Below are positions 24,365 to 32,071 of a stretch of DNA of 64,000 nt, one piece after another. The first letter of the stretch is position 1; the number at the start of each line of letters is the position of its first letter. A program made the translations under genes and the position numbers. Origin of the DNA: Haloferax sp. Atlit-12N (GTDB lineage: Archaea; Halobacteriota; Halobacteria; Halobacteriales; Haloferacaceae); assembly GCF_003383095.1 (NCBI RefSeq), contig NZ_PSYW01000005.1:1-64000 (forward strand). The letters are read 5' to 3'. The notes under the pieces are model-generated. The model did not search any database, had not been told where the DNA came from, and saw nothing but the letters and a program-made list of their open reading frames with translations.

Positions 24365-26710
24365 TCAGGCGACGCGCGCGTCGGTCTCGACCGAGACGCC
24401 GTCGAGGTAGTCGCCGTCGGGACCGACCCATGCGCCTTCGGTCCCGCAGTCGGTGGTCAGCCGGCAGACGCGGGTCTCCGGCGGCCAGACGACCCGGACC
24501 TCGCCGCCCGAGCGCTCGACAGTCACGGTCTGCCGATAGGTGACCGTCTCGCCGAAGTCGCCGACGTAGGTCACCGCGAGGTCGACCTCGCTCGCGCCCG
24601 GCGGAATCGACAGCCGTTCTGGACCGGCGGCCAGCGGGCGGTTCGTCACGGCCACGCCGGCCGGCGTCAGCGACCACTCGACGGTCAGGTTCTCGGCCAT
24701 CGCCGCGTCGTAGCGGGCGTAGCCCTCGTCGGTCTCGACGCGGACCGACACTGTGTTCGTCCCCTCGGGCGCGCCGAGCGTCGTCGTCGCCTCGACCCGC
24801 TCGCCAGCGAGCACGTCGAGTCGGGTCAGTTCTGGTTCGACGGCGTCCACCGCTCCGGTCCACGTCCCCTGATAGGTGAACCGGTACGGGGTCCGATTCG
24901 TCGCGTCGAGGACCGTGAAGTCCTGTTCGGCTCCGTCGTCGATGGCGTACACCACCGGGCCGTCGAAGCCGGGGTCGTTGCGGAGCACTTGGAAGGGATG
25001 GGCCGACCAGTCGCCGTAGGGGTCGGGGTGGAAGACGAGCGCCTTCGTCTCGTTGCCCGCCGCGGTCGAGTCGCCACCGAGGCCGATTCCGCCGTCACCG
25101 CCCCCGAGACCGCCGGTATCGATGCCCGGCACGGACGGGGTCAGCGGCGGCTGTTCGAAGCCGGCGTCGAGGAGCGGTTCGTAGGTCGCCGCGAGGTTCT
25201 CGGTTCGGAGTCGGTTCTCGTCGTAGGGTTCCTCGACGGCCTCGACCGTCACGCCGCCGGCGATAAGCGCCGAGACGAGGAGCACCGAGAAGACGACGCC
25301 GCGGGCCTCCGAGGCCGAAAAGCGGCGGTGGGCCAGCCGGCGGAGGAGGCGAGCGCCGGCGACGATTCCGGCCGCGCCGAACACCGCGAGCGGGACGAGC
25401 GCGTCGAAGTGGTAGAATGGGCCGAGGAGGTCGATGAGGCCGTTTCGGAGGCCGTTGTGCGTCCCCCAGAAGGCGGCGTTGCCGACGAACACCGAGGCGA
25501 ACACGCCCGCGACGACGCAGGCGAGGGCGTCGTCGGAGAGTTCGGCGAAAGCGCGGTCGCGGCCGCCGAGGCCGTGATGGCGGCGTCTCGCGCTCCCACG
25601 GAGGCTTCGACCGGTCTTGTGACCCCACCAGCGGCGGGCGGTGACGCCGAGGCCGAACACCGCGGCGACGGTGCCGAGCCAGCCCATCGGCCCCCAGCGC
25701 GTCGCGAGCAAGTCGAGCGCCTCGACTGCGGTCTCAATCCCTAGTTCGGGCGTGTAGAAGACCTCGTAGCCGAGGATGGCCCGCTCGCCGAAGCCGATAC
25801 CGTCCCGTGGGGCGAAGGCGATGTAGGGGAACGTGAGCGGGTCGCCCGTCACGACGGCGTTGTAAGCGAGCGTCAGGCCGACGAACGCGAGGCCGGGGAG
25901 CGCGATGGCGACGTACCGGCGGAAGACGACCCAGCCGGTCCCCGCACGGCGGGCGGTCGCGAGCGCCCACAGCGAGTGGGCGATGAAGGGCAGGGCGAAC
26001 AGCACGGCGGTGTAGGGGCGGGCGAAGAACGCCGCGCCGACGAGCGCACCGGCGACGACGGCGTAGCCCGAGGAGTCACGGCGGGCGGCCCGGACGTAGC
26101 AGACGGCGAAGCCGAGGTTGAGCATCGTCGTCGGCGCGTACGCGAGGAACGTCGACGAAGTGAGCAGAAACAACGGCGAGAGCCCGAGCAGGCCCGCCGC
26201 GACGACGCCGGTCGTCCGGTCGAACGCGTCGGCCGCGAGCGTGTAGACCAGCGCGGCGGACACCGCGGCGATAGCTCCTAACACGAGGTTCGGAAGCCCG
26301 ACGGCGAGGCCGACCGCGAACAGCGCCGGTACGGCCGGCGAGTACTTCGAGTAGAGCTGGACGCCGCCGGGGGCGCTCGGCGTCTCCTGTACCACGAAGA
26401 ACCACGGTCTGACGGCCTCCGTCAGTTGGCCGGGATAGAGGAACAGCTTGCCTTCGAGGAGCATCGCGGCCTGCATGAGATAGACGCCCTCGTCGTCGTT
26501 GACGGTGTGATACGGAAAGAGGTCGACCGCGAACCACGTCACGACGAGGCCGATGAGCAGCGAGACGCCGAGCGCGGCGAGTCGTCGACGCGTTCGAGTC
26601 CGGTTGATGTCGACGGTGAAGTCGAAATCAAACGCGAGCCTGCGGACTGCGGTTCGCACGCGGTCGCCAAGCGGGAGAGAGCCGTCCGTCTTCGAGTCTC
26701 GCCGACCCAT
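24365..26710 (-). CDS. GT-C type membrane glycosyltransferase-like protein
   Basis: A 781-residue membrane protein with about 11-12 helices in the first two thirds and an extracytoplasmic beta-rich C-terminal part (about 540-781). After helix 1 the sequence PYHTVNDDEGVYLMQAAMLLEG matches the acidic first loop of PMT/ArnT-type (GT39/GT83) lipid-linked sugar transferases. It would transfer sugars from a lipid carrier at the outer membrane face (inference). ATG 26710 lies only two bases after the ABC ATPase stop, so it is co-transcribed with the iron-type importer; a longer frame upstream overlaps the ATPase and is rejected. Its link with metal import is unexplained, but the RGP homologue upstream is also sugar-related. 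Confidence 0.72.
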   Translation of the reverse strand: MGRRDSKTDGSLPLGDRVRTAVRRLAFDFDFTVDINRTRTRRRLAALGVSLLIGLVVTWFAVDLFPYHTVNDDEGVYLMQAAMLLEGKLFLYPGQLTEAVRPWFFVVQETPSAPGGVQLYSKYSPAVPALFAVGLAVGLPNLVLGAIAAVSAALVYTLAADAFDRTTGVVAAGLLGLSPLFLLTSSTFLAYAPTTMLNLGFAVCYVRAARRDSSGYAVVAGALVGAAFFARPYTAVLFALPFIAHSLWALATARRAGTGWVVFRRYVAIALPGLAFVGLTLAYNAVVTGDPLTFPYIAFAPRDGIGFGERAILGYEVFYTPELGIETAVEALDLLATRWGPMGWLGTVAAVFGLGVTARRWWGHKTGRSLRGSARRRHHGLGGRDRAFAELSDDALACVVAGVFASVFVGNAAFWGTHNGLRNGLIDLLGPFYHFDALVPLAVFGAAGIVAGARLLRRLAHRRFSASEARGVVFSVLLVSALIAGGVTVEAVEEPYDENRLRTENLAATYEPLLDAGFEQPPLTPSVPGIDTGGLGGGDGGIGLGGDSTAAGNETKALVFHPDPYGDWSAHPFQVLRNDPGFDGPVVYAIDDGAEQDFTVLDATNRTPYRFTYQGTWTGAVDAVEPELTRLDVLAGERVEATTTLGAPEGTNTVSVRVETDEGYARYDAAMAENLTVEWSLTPAGVAVTNRPLAAGPERLSIPPGASEVDLAVTYVGDFGETVTYRQTVTVERSGGEVRVVWPPETRVCRLTTDCGTEGAWVGPDGDYLDGVSVETDARVA

Positions 26711-26712
26711 CC

Positions 26713-27885
26713 TCAGTCCGAGTAGGGGCCGGTTTCGGGGCGCTGTTCGCGCGGGAACCACGCGAGTTCGTGGCCGGCGTCGAGCGTCACCTCGACGCAG
26801 CCGTCGGTCGGGACGGTCTCGTCGTGGTTGTGCATACACAGCAGACTATCGCCGCCGTGGAGTTCGACCTCGTAGAGGATGGTCGGACCGAGATAGCGCT
26901 TCCCGACGACTTTGCCGTGACCCTCGCCGCCGTCGCCGCAGGGGTGCGCCGACACGTCGTCGGGGCGGACGAGAATGTCGATGTCCGTGTCGTCGTACTC
27001 GGGCGCGAGGCCGTGAATCTGGTCGCGGCCGACCGTCCCGAGTTCGGTCTCGACCACCTCGCCCGCGATGCGTCCCGGCAGGAACCCGGCGTAGCCGAGG
27101 AAGCCAGCGACGAAGCGGGACTCGGGGTGCTGGAACACCTGTTCGGGCTCGCCAATCTGTTCGAGGTCGCCGTCGTTCATCACGGCCACGCGGTCGGAGA
27201 TGGACATCGCTTCTTCCTGGTCGTGGGTGACGGAGACGGCCGTCACGCCGGCCTCTTTGAGGATGCGGCGGACCTCTTCGCGCATCTGGACGCGGAGGTC
27301 CACGTCGAGGTTCGAGAAGGGCTCGTCGAGGAGCAGGATGGCCGGTTCGGGCGCGAGCGACCGGGCGAGGGCGACCCGCTGTTGCTGGCCGCCGGAGAGT
27401 TCGTCGGGGTAGCTCTCGCCTTGGGTCTCCAGCCCGACGAGATCGAGGAGGTCGCGAACGCGCTCGTCGCGCTCGGCTTCGTCGAGGTCCTTCAGGCCGA
27501 AGGCGATGTTCTCGGCCGCGGTGAGGTGCGGGAACAGCGCGAACTCCTGGAAGACGACGCCGACGCCGCGCTCTTCGGGCGCGCGGAAGGTGTCCCCGCC
27601 GGAGACGACGTTCCCGTTCAGTCGGACCTCGCCGCCGTCGGGGCGGTCGAGTCCGGCGATGAGCCGGAGCGTCGTCGTCTTCCCACAGCCCGAGGGGCCG
27701 AGGAGCGTGAGGATTTCGCCTTCCTCGACGCTGAGCGAGAGGTCGGCGATGACCGACTCGGTGCCGTAGGACTTCGAGACGCCGTCGAGTTCGAGGACGC
27801 CGCCGACGTCCTCGTCGTCGGCGTCGGAGCCGGTGGATTCCGTGCGGTTCGAGCGGTCGGTGGTCGAGAGTGTGCTATTTGACAT
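26713..27885 (-). CDS. ABC transporter ATPase, ferric-iron (FbpC) type
   Basis: Energises import of Fe3+ or a similar cargo with the permease at 27875 and the binding protein at 29483. The 390 residues show Walker A LLGPSGCGKTTT (about 63-74), Q-loop in GVVFQEFALFP, signature LSGGQQQRVALARSLA, Walker B AILLLDEPFSN, and the His switch VSVTHDQEEAMS. A C-terminal TOBE-like beta domain (about 270-390) is also present. It starts with a Ser/Thr/Asp-rich tail. Its start overlaps the permease end by 11 bp. Substrate class is inferred from permease architecture (two fused TM domains) and the operator upstream. Confidence 0.87.
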   Translation of the reverse strand: MSNSTLSTTDRSNRTESTGSDADDEDVGGVLELDGVSKSYGTESVIADLSLSVEEGEILTLLGPSGCGKTTTLRLIAGLDRPDGGEVRLNGNVVSGGDTFRAPEERGVGVVFQEFALFPHLTAAENIAFGLKDLDEAERDERVRDLLDLVGLETQGESYPDELSGGQQQRVALARSLAPEPAILLLDEPFSNLDVDLRVQMREEVRRILKEAGVTAVSVTHDQEEAMSISDRVAVMNDGDLEQIGEPEQVFQHPESRFVAGFLGYAGFLPGRIAGEVVETELGTVGRDQIHGLAPEYDDTDIDILVRPDDVSAHPCGDGGEGHGKVVGKRYLGPTILYEVELHGGDSLLCMHNHDETVPTDGCVEVTLDAGHELAWFPREQRPETGPYSD

Positions 27886-29470
27886 CGTATCCCTCTTGGG
27901 TGATGATGACGAGCATCGAGAGCCCGGAGACGAAAAGCAGGATGAACGCGGGCACGACGGCTTGGCCGAAGTAGCCCTGCTCGTAGGCCGTCCAGATGTG
28001 CGTCACGAGCGTGCTGAACCCCGAGGGGCGCAGCAGGAGCGTCGCGGGCAGTTCCTTCATCGTGGTCAGGAAGACGAGCGCCGCGCCGCCGAACAGGCCG
28101 GGCGCGACGAGCGGGAGCGTCACGTGACGGAACGCCCCCGACGGGGTCTCGCCGAGCGTCCGCGCCGCCTCCGGGAGCGCGGGGTCGACCCGGAGGAACG
28201 ACGCCCGGAGCGACCCGATTGCCTGCGGGAGAAAGCGGATGATGTAGGCGAATACGAGGAGGTAGAGCGTCTGGTAGATGGGCGTCGCGTAGGAGCTTCC
28301 GAAGTAGACGAGTGCCAGTCCGAGGACGACGCCCGGCACCGCGTAGCCGACGTAGGTCGCACGCTCGAAGACGGAACTCAGCCGCGAGGGGTGCCGTGCT
28401 GCGAGGTAGGCGACGGGCAGGCCGGCGAGCGTCGCCGCGCCCGCCGTCGCGGCCGCGACGAGAACCGAGTTGAGCGCGTACTCGGGCTGGAACGCGAGCG
28501 ACTGACTCGTCGCGGCGACGCCCTGTGCAAGCCACGTAAAGAGGATGCCGAGCGGGACGAGAAGGGCGACGGTGGCGACGAGCGCCGCGAAGCCGAGCGC
28601 CGGGTACTTCCACTTCCCGAGCGGCATCGGACTCCCCGAGCGCCCGCCGGTCGTCGTGCGCTCGTCGCCGCGAATCTTCGATTCGAGGGTCAAGATGAGG
28701 AGCGTCACGGCGATGAGTTGGAGCGACAGGAGCGTCGCGGTGTCGCGGCCGAACGTCCCGAACTCCACGTAGATGACGCGGGTGAACGCGTCGAACTTCA
28801 TGATGGCCGGCGTGCCGAAGTCCGAGAGGACGTACAGCGCCGTCAGGAGCGAACCGGCGGCGACCGCGGGGCGTATCTGCGGGACCGTTACCCGCTTGAA
28901 CGACTCCCAGCGGGTGTGGTTCAGGGTCCGCGCGGCGTCGATGAGCGTGGTGTCCATCGACTTCAGCGCGGCCCGGGTGGTGATGAACACGTACGGGTAC
29001 GTGTAGAGCGTCAGCACCAAAACGGCACCGGGTAACCCGTAAATTTCCGGGAGCGACTCGACCCCGAGCGGGGCCAACAGCCGCTGGAACGCCCCCCGCG
29101 GGCCGAACGCCGAGACGAAGGCGAACGCGCCGATGTAGCTCGGAATAACGAGTGGGAGCGAGACGACGACGGTCCAAAAACGCCTGAACGGCAGGTCTGT
29201 CCGGACGGTCAGATACGCCAGCGGGACGCCGAGTCCGATGCACGCGGCGGTGACGAGCGTGACGAGAACGGCGCTGTTCAGAAACACCTCGACGGTCGTC
29301 GGTCGGGTGACGAGCGCTAATGCCTCGGCGAATCCGACTTCGAGCGCGGTCTTGGCGAGCCACAGCAGCGGAACGACGACGGCGGCGGCGACGGCCCCGC
29401 TCGCGACGGTCAGGCCGAGCGGTTGCTCGTCGTCCCCCCCACCGGTCCCCGTCTGCTGTTCGGTCGCCAT
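27875..29470 (-). CDS. ABC transporter permease, ferric-iron (FbpB) type
   Basis: Membrane permease of 531 residues with about 12 helices, built as two fused BPD_transp_1 domains. Each has an EAA-like loop: LIDAARTLNHTRWESFKRVTVPQIRP (about 190) and LPEAARTLGETPSGAFRHVTLPLVAP (about 450). Fusion of both halves in one chain is typical of Fe3+ and thiamine importers. The binding protein ends 12 bp upstream and the ATPase overlaps by 11 bp, so the three are one operon. Thiamine or another cation remains an alternative cargo, though a DtxR-like operator in front of the operon favours iron. Confidence 0.87.
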   Translation of the reverse strand: MATEQQTGTGGGDDEQPLGLTVASGAVAAAVVVPLLWLAKTALEVGFAEALALVTRPTTVEVFLNSAVLVTLVTAACIGLGVPLAYLTVRTDLPFRRFWTVVVSLPLVIPSYIGAFAFVSAFGPRGAFQRLLAPLGVESLPEIYGLPGAVLVLTLYTYPYVFITTRAALKSMDTTLIDAARTLNHTRWESFKRVTVPQIRPAVAAGSLLTALYVLSDFGTPAIMKFDAFTRVIYVEFGTFGRDTATLLSLQLIAVTLLILTLESKIRGDERTTTGGRSGSPMPLGKWKYPALGFAALVATVALLVPLGILFTWLAQGVAATSQSLAFQPEYALNSVLVAAATAGAATLAGLPVAYLAARHPSRLSSVFERATYVGYAVPGVVLGLALVYFGSSYATPIYQTLYLLVFAYIIRFLPQAIGSLRASFLRVDPALPEAARTLGETPSGAFRHVTLPLVAPGLFGGAALVFLTTMKELPATLLLRPSGFSTLVTHIWTAYEQGYFGQAVVPAFILLFVSGLSMLVIITQEGYDVK

Positions 29471-29482
29471 GTGTGAGCTACC

Positions 29483-30646
29483 TCAGAGAACGCCCACCTC
29501 ACGCAAGAGTTCCACGGTTCCTTCGAGGTCCGAGAGCTGCGTCAGGTCGAGGCCCTCCGGCGGGCTGAGTTCGTCGATGCCCGGAAGCTCGCCGATGGGG
29601 TCGACGCCCGAGACGAGCGGGTACTCGAAGGTCGTCCGCGCGAAGTAGTCCTGCGCTTCGGCCGACAGCAGGTGGCGAACGAAGTTGCTCGCCAGTTCGG
29701 AGTCCTCGGCGGTGTCGAGGACGAGCGCGCCCGCGACGTTGAAAATCGAGCCGGCGTCGCCCGCGGTGAACGCGGTCGAAAGCGGCGCGTTCGACCGCCC
29801 GGCGAGGATGCGCTGGATGTAGTAGTGGTTGGCGAAGCCAGCGCCGATTTCGCCGTCGGCGACGGCCTGCGAGACGAGGAACTCGTCGTTGTACTCCGTG
29901 ACGCCGAGGTCCTGCATCCCCTGCAGCCATTCTCTGGTCGCCTCTTCGCCCTCGAGGACGCGCATCGCCGTGATGAACGCCTGGAACGAGGAGTACGTGG
30001 GTGCCCAGCCGATGTTGTCGCGGAACGCCTCCGTGTCCGGGAAGGCCATGATGTCGTCGGGAATCCCCGACTCGTCGAACTGGTCGGTGTTGAACGGGAC
30101 GGTCCGGGCGCGGCCGGAGGTTCCGGTCCACTGCCCGTCGGGGTCGTGGAACTCGTCGCGGACGAGGTCGAGCACCTCGCTCGGGAGGTCCTGCGTGCGA
30201 CCCGCGTCCTTCAGCGCACCGAGCGACCCGGCGTTGACCGAGAAGAACACGTCGGCGGGACTGTTCTGTCCCTCGGTCTGAATCTGGTTGACCAGTTCGG
30301 TCGCCGAGTTGTACCGCGGACGGATGGTGAAGTCGTCGTAGTACTCCTCGAAGAAGGAGATGAGTTCGCCGACGAGCGCCTTGCCGCGGCCCGAGTAGAG
30401 CGTGAGTTCACCCGAGAGGTCGGGCATCTCCGAGACGGACACGCCGCCGGTTATATCGCGGTCGCCGAACGGGGAGCGCCCGGAACCGATCTGTCCGACG
30501 CCCTCGCTGCTGTCCGATTCGGTCGTTGTTTCCGTTTCCTCGTCGCCGCCGGTACAGCCGGCGAGCGCGCCGACCCCGAGGGCCGCCGTCGTCGCGATGA
30601 ACCGGCGACGACTGTGGCCGCGAAGCTCTCGGTCGCGTTCTTGCAT
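29483..30646 (-). CDS. iron-type solute-binding Tat lipoprotein
   Basis: Extracellular substrate-binding protein of 387 residues. The N-terminus has a twin-arginine motif followed by a lipobox (HSRRRFIATTAALGVGALAGC), so it is exported folded and lipid-anchored. A low-complexity Glu/Thr linker precedes the binding fold. ELTLYSGRGKALVGELISFFEEYY is the start of FbpA/AfuA-type ferric-binding proteins. First gene of the importer operon (then permease, ATPase, GT-C protein). A TATA box (30672-30678 on the other strand) lies 29 nt from the ATG, with a palindromic operator between them, so it is probably repressed when iron is plentiful (inference). Confidence 0.87.
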   Translation of the reverse strand: MQERDRELRGHSRRRFIATTAALGVGALAGCTGGDEETETTTESDSSEGVGQIGSGRSPFGDRDITGGVSVSEMPDLSGELTLYSGRGKALVGELISFFEEYYDDFTIRPRYNSATELVNQIQTEGQNSPADVFFSVNAGSLGALKDAGRTQDLPSEVLDLVRDEFHDPDGQWTGTSGRARTVPFNTDQFDESGIPDDIMAFPDTEAFRDNIGWAPTYSSFQAFITAMRVLEGEEATREWLQGMQDLGVTEYNDEFLVSQAVADGEIGAGFANHYYIQRILAGRSNAPLSTAFTAGDAGSIFNVAGALVLDTAEDSELASNFVRHLLSAEAQDYFARTTFEYPLVSGVDPIGELPGIDELSPPEGLDLTQLSDLEGTVELLREVGVL

Positions 30647-30651
30647 ACATG

Positions 30652-30671
30652 GATTTAGGTCTCCCTAAATC
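30652..30671. promoter_or_regulatory. DtxR/IdeR-like operator of the importer operon
   Basis: Perfect 20-bp inverted repeat GATTTAGG-TCTC-CCTAAATC. It lies between the TATA box and the start codon at 30646, so a bound protein would block transcription. The TTAGG/CCTAA halves resemble DtxR/IdeR/Idr metal-regulator sites. A related copy lies before the RGP gene (31956-31975). Confidence 0.7.
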
Positions 30672-30678
30672 ATTTATA
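30672..30678 (-). promoter_or_regulatory. TATA box of the importer operon
   Basis: TATAAAT on the minus strand, centred 29 nt from the ATG at 30646 and directly abutting the operator. Predicts a nearly leaderless transcript. Confidence 0.7.
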
Positions 30679-30787
30679 CCTACCGATTCGTCGGGCGAAG
30701 CGCCCGAACCGCGGGACAAAGAGACGATTGCCGGTCCGCCGGCGCGCGTCGGTCGGCCGACCGATTGGTCACCCGTCGGGCAATCAG

Positions 30788-31945
30788 TCAGTCGTCGGCG
30801 GGCGCGGCGGCCCGCGGCGCTGCGAGGGCGTCGAGGCAGTCCAGCCAGTCGCGCATGTGCTCGCCGACGTAGTTGAAGAAGTCGCCGTTGCGGTAGTCGG
30901 ACCAGTCGCCGTCCGCGAGGGCGTCGGCCATCGCCTCGAAGACGCCGGCGTAGCTGTCGGCGTCGTCGCCGACCGCGTCCACGACCTCCCAGAGGTGCTC
31001 GTTGAGTTCGAGCCCCGGAACCTCGTTGTTGAGGTCGTCGAACGTCGGGCGGGCGGCCTTGTTGTGCTCGCAGAGCGGGTAGCCGGTGAGCACGTCCTTG
31101 TTGAGCACGTCGGCGGCGCGCTTGAGGAACACGCCCGACCAGATGTCGTCGAAGCGGCCGACCTCCCACTCGTTGTCGTCCATCGGTAGCTGGTAGAACG
31201 CCGGGATGACCTCGCGCTCGAACGCGAGGTTCATCGAGCAGACGGTGAGGTACTGGCCCGGTTCGGCCACGAAGTCGCCGTCGAAGTCGCCGAAGTCGGT
31301 CCGGGTCTGGGCCTGCCCTTCGAGGTCGCCGTCCATCAGGATGCGGACCGCGTCGAGGTCGGGGACGTTCGTCCACAGCCCCTGCGAGGCGACCACGTCA
31401 CGGAGTTCGCGCGACCCGGTCTCGACCGTCTCGTCCATCGCCGAGTAGGGGTAGCCGCGGGGGTACAGCCCGTGTTCGTCGGCGTTCTGGTAGAGGACGT
31501 TCACCCAGCGCTCGTCGCTCGACACCGACTCCACCTCGTCGGTGCGGTCGAGGTTCGCCATGTGACGGCCGAAGAAGTCCCATTCGTCGTGGGGGAGCGT
31601 GTCGTCGTCGATGAAGACGCCGTAGTCGAACTCGGGGTGCGCCCACATGTACAGCAGGCCAAAACTCGTCTGGGCGTGACTCGCCGCCGGGACGAGGTGC
31701 GCGTACTCCGAGATGTCGTGTTCGTCGTACCACTCTTCGCGGGCGGCCCCGTCGAAGACCGCGCCCGAGACGCCCTCGTCGTCCAGCATCGACTCCATTC
31801 CCTCGGTGTCGCAGAAGTCCTCCGTGACGAGGAGGACGAAGAGTCGTTCGAGGTCGAAACCGTGTTCGCGCGCGTTGTCGAAGTACGACCGCATGCACTC
31901 GTACTCCCGGATGGTCGGGACGACCACGCAGATGTCCGCGTTCAT
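30788..31945 (-). CDS. reversibly glycosylated polypeptide (RGP) homologue
   Basis: A 385-residue cytosolic glycosyltransferase-like protein of the plant RGP / alpha-1,4-glucan-protein synthase (UDP-forming) family, which includes UDP-arabinopyranose mutases. It opens CVVVPTIREYECMRSYFDNA and carries a DDD motif in VFIDDDTLPHDEW (about 127-138), the likely nucleotide-sugar/metal site. ATG 31945 is used because the family sequence starts there and a TATA-like element lies 28 nt away; the 37 codons upstream in frame overlap that promoter. The role in a haloarchaeon (self-glycosylation, sugar mutase, or cell-surface glycan) is unknown. It precedes the importer operon on the same strand and has a similar operator. 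Confidence 0.82.
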   Translation of the reverse strand: MNADICVVVPTIREYECMRSYFDNAREHGFDLERLFVLLVTEDFCDTEGMESMLDDEGVSGAVFDGAAREEWYDEHDISEYAHLVPAASHAQTSFGLLYMWAHPEFDYGVFIDDDTLPHDEWDFFGRHMANLDRTDEVESVSSDERWVNVLYQNADEHGLYPRGYPYSAMDETVETGSRELRDVVASQGLWTNVPDLDAVRILMDGDLEGQAQTRTDFGDFDGDFVAEPGQYLTVCSMNLAFEREVIPAFYQLPMDDNEWEVGRFDDIWSGVFLKRAADVLNKDVLTGYPLCEHNKAARPTFDDLNNEVPGLELNEHLWEVVDAVGDDADSYAGVFEAMADALADGDWSDYRNGDFFNYVGEHMRDWLDCLDALAAPRAAAPADD

Positions 31946-31955
31946 TGCTCCTATG

Positions 31956-31975
31956 AATTTAGGCTTCCCAAAAAT
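31956..31975. promoter_or_regulatory. second DtxR/IdeR-like operator, before the RGP gene
   Basis: AATTTAGG-CTTC-CCAAAAAT, an imperfect copy of the 30652-30671 palindrome with the same 8-4-8 layout. It overlaps the minus-strand TATA-like box (about 31970-31976) and ends 11 bp before the start codon. Confidence 0.55.
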
Positions 31976-32071
31976 AGCTGTTGGTTCGGAATAGCAGGCC
32001 TGAAATGGTGATTTAGTGATAATTTTTCGTCGAGTCGACGAGGGCGGGCGATTCACACCCGACCGCTCACG

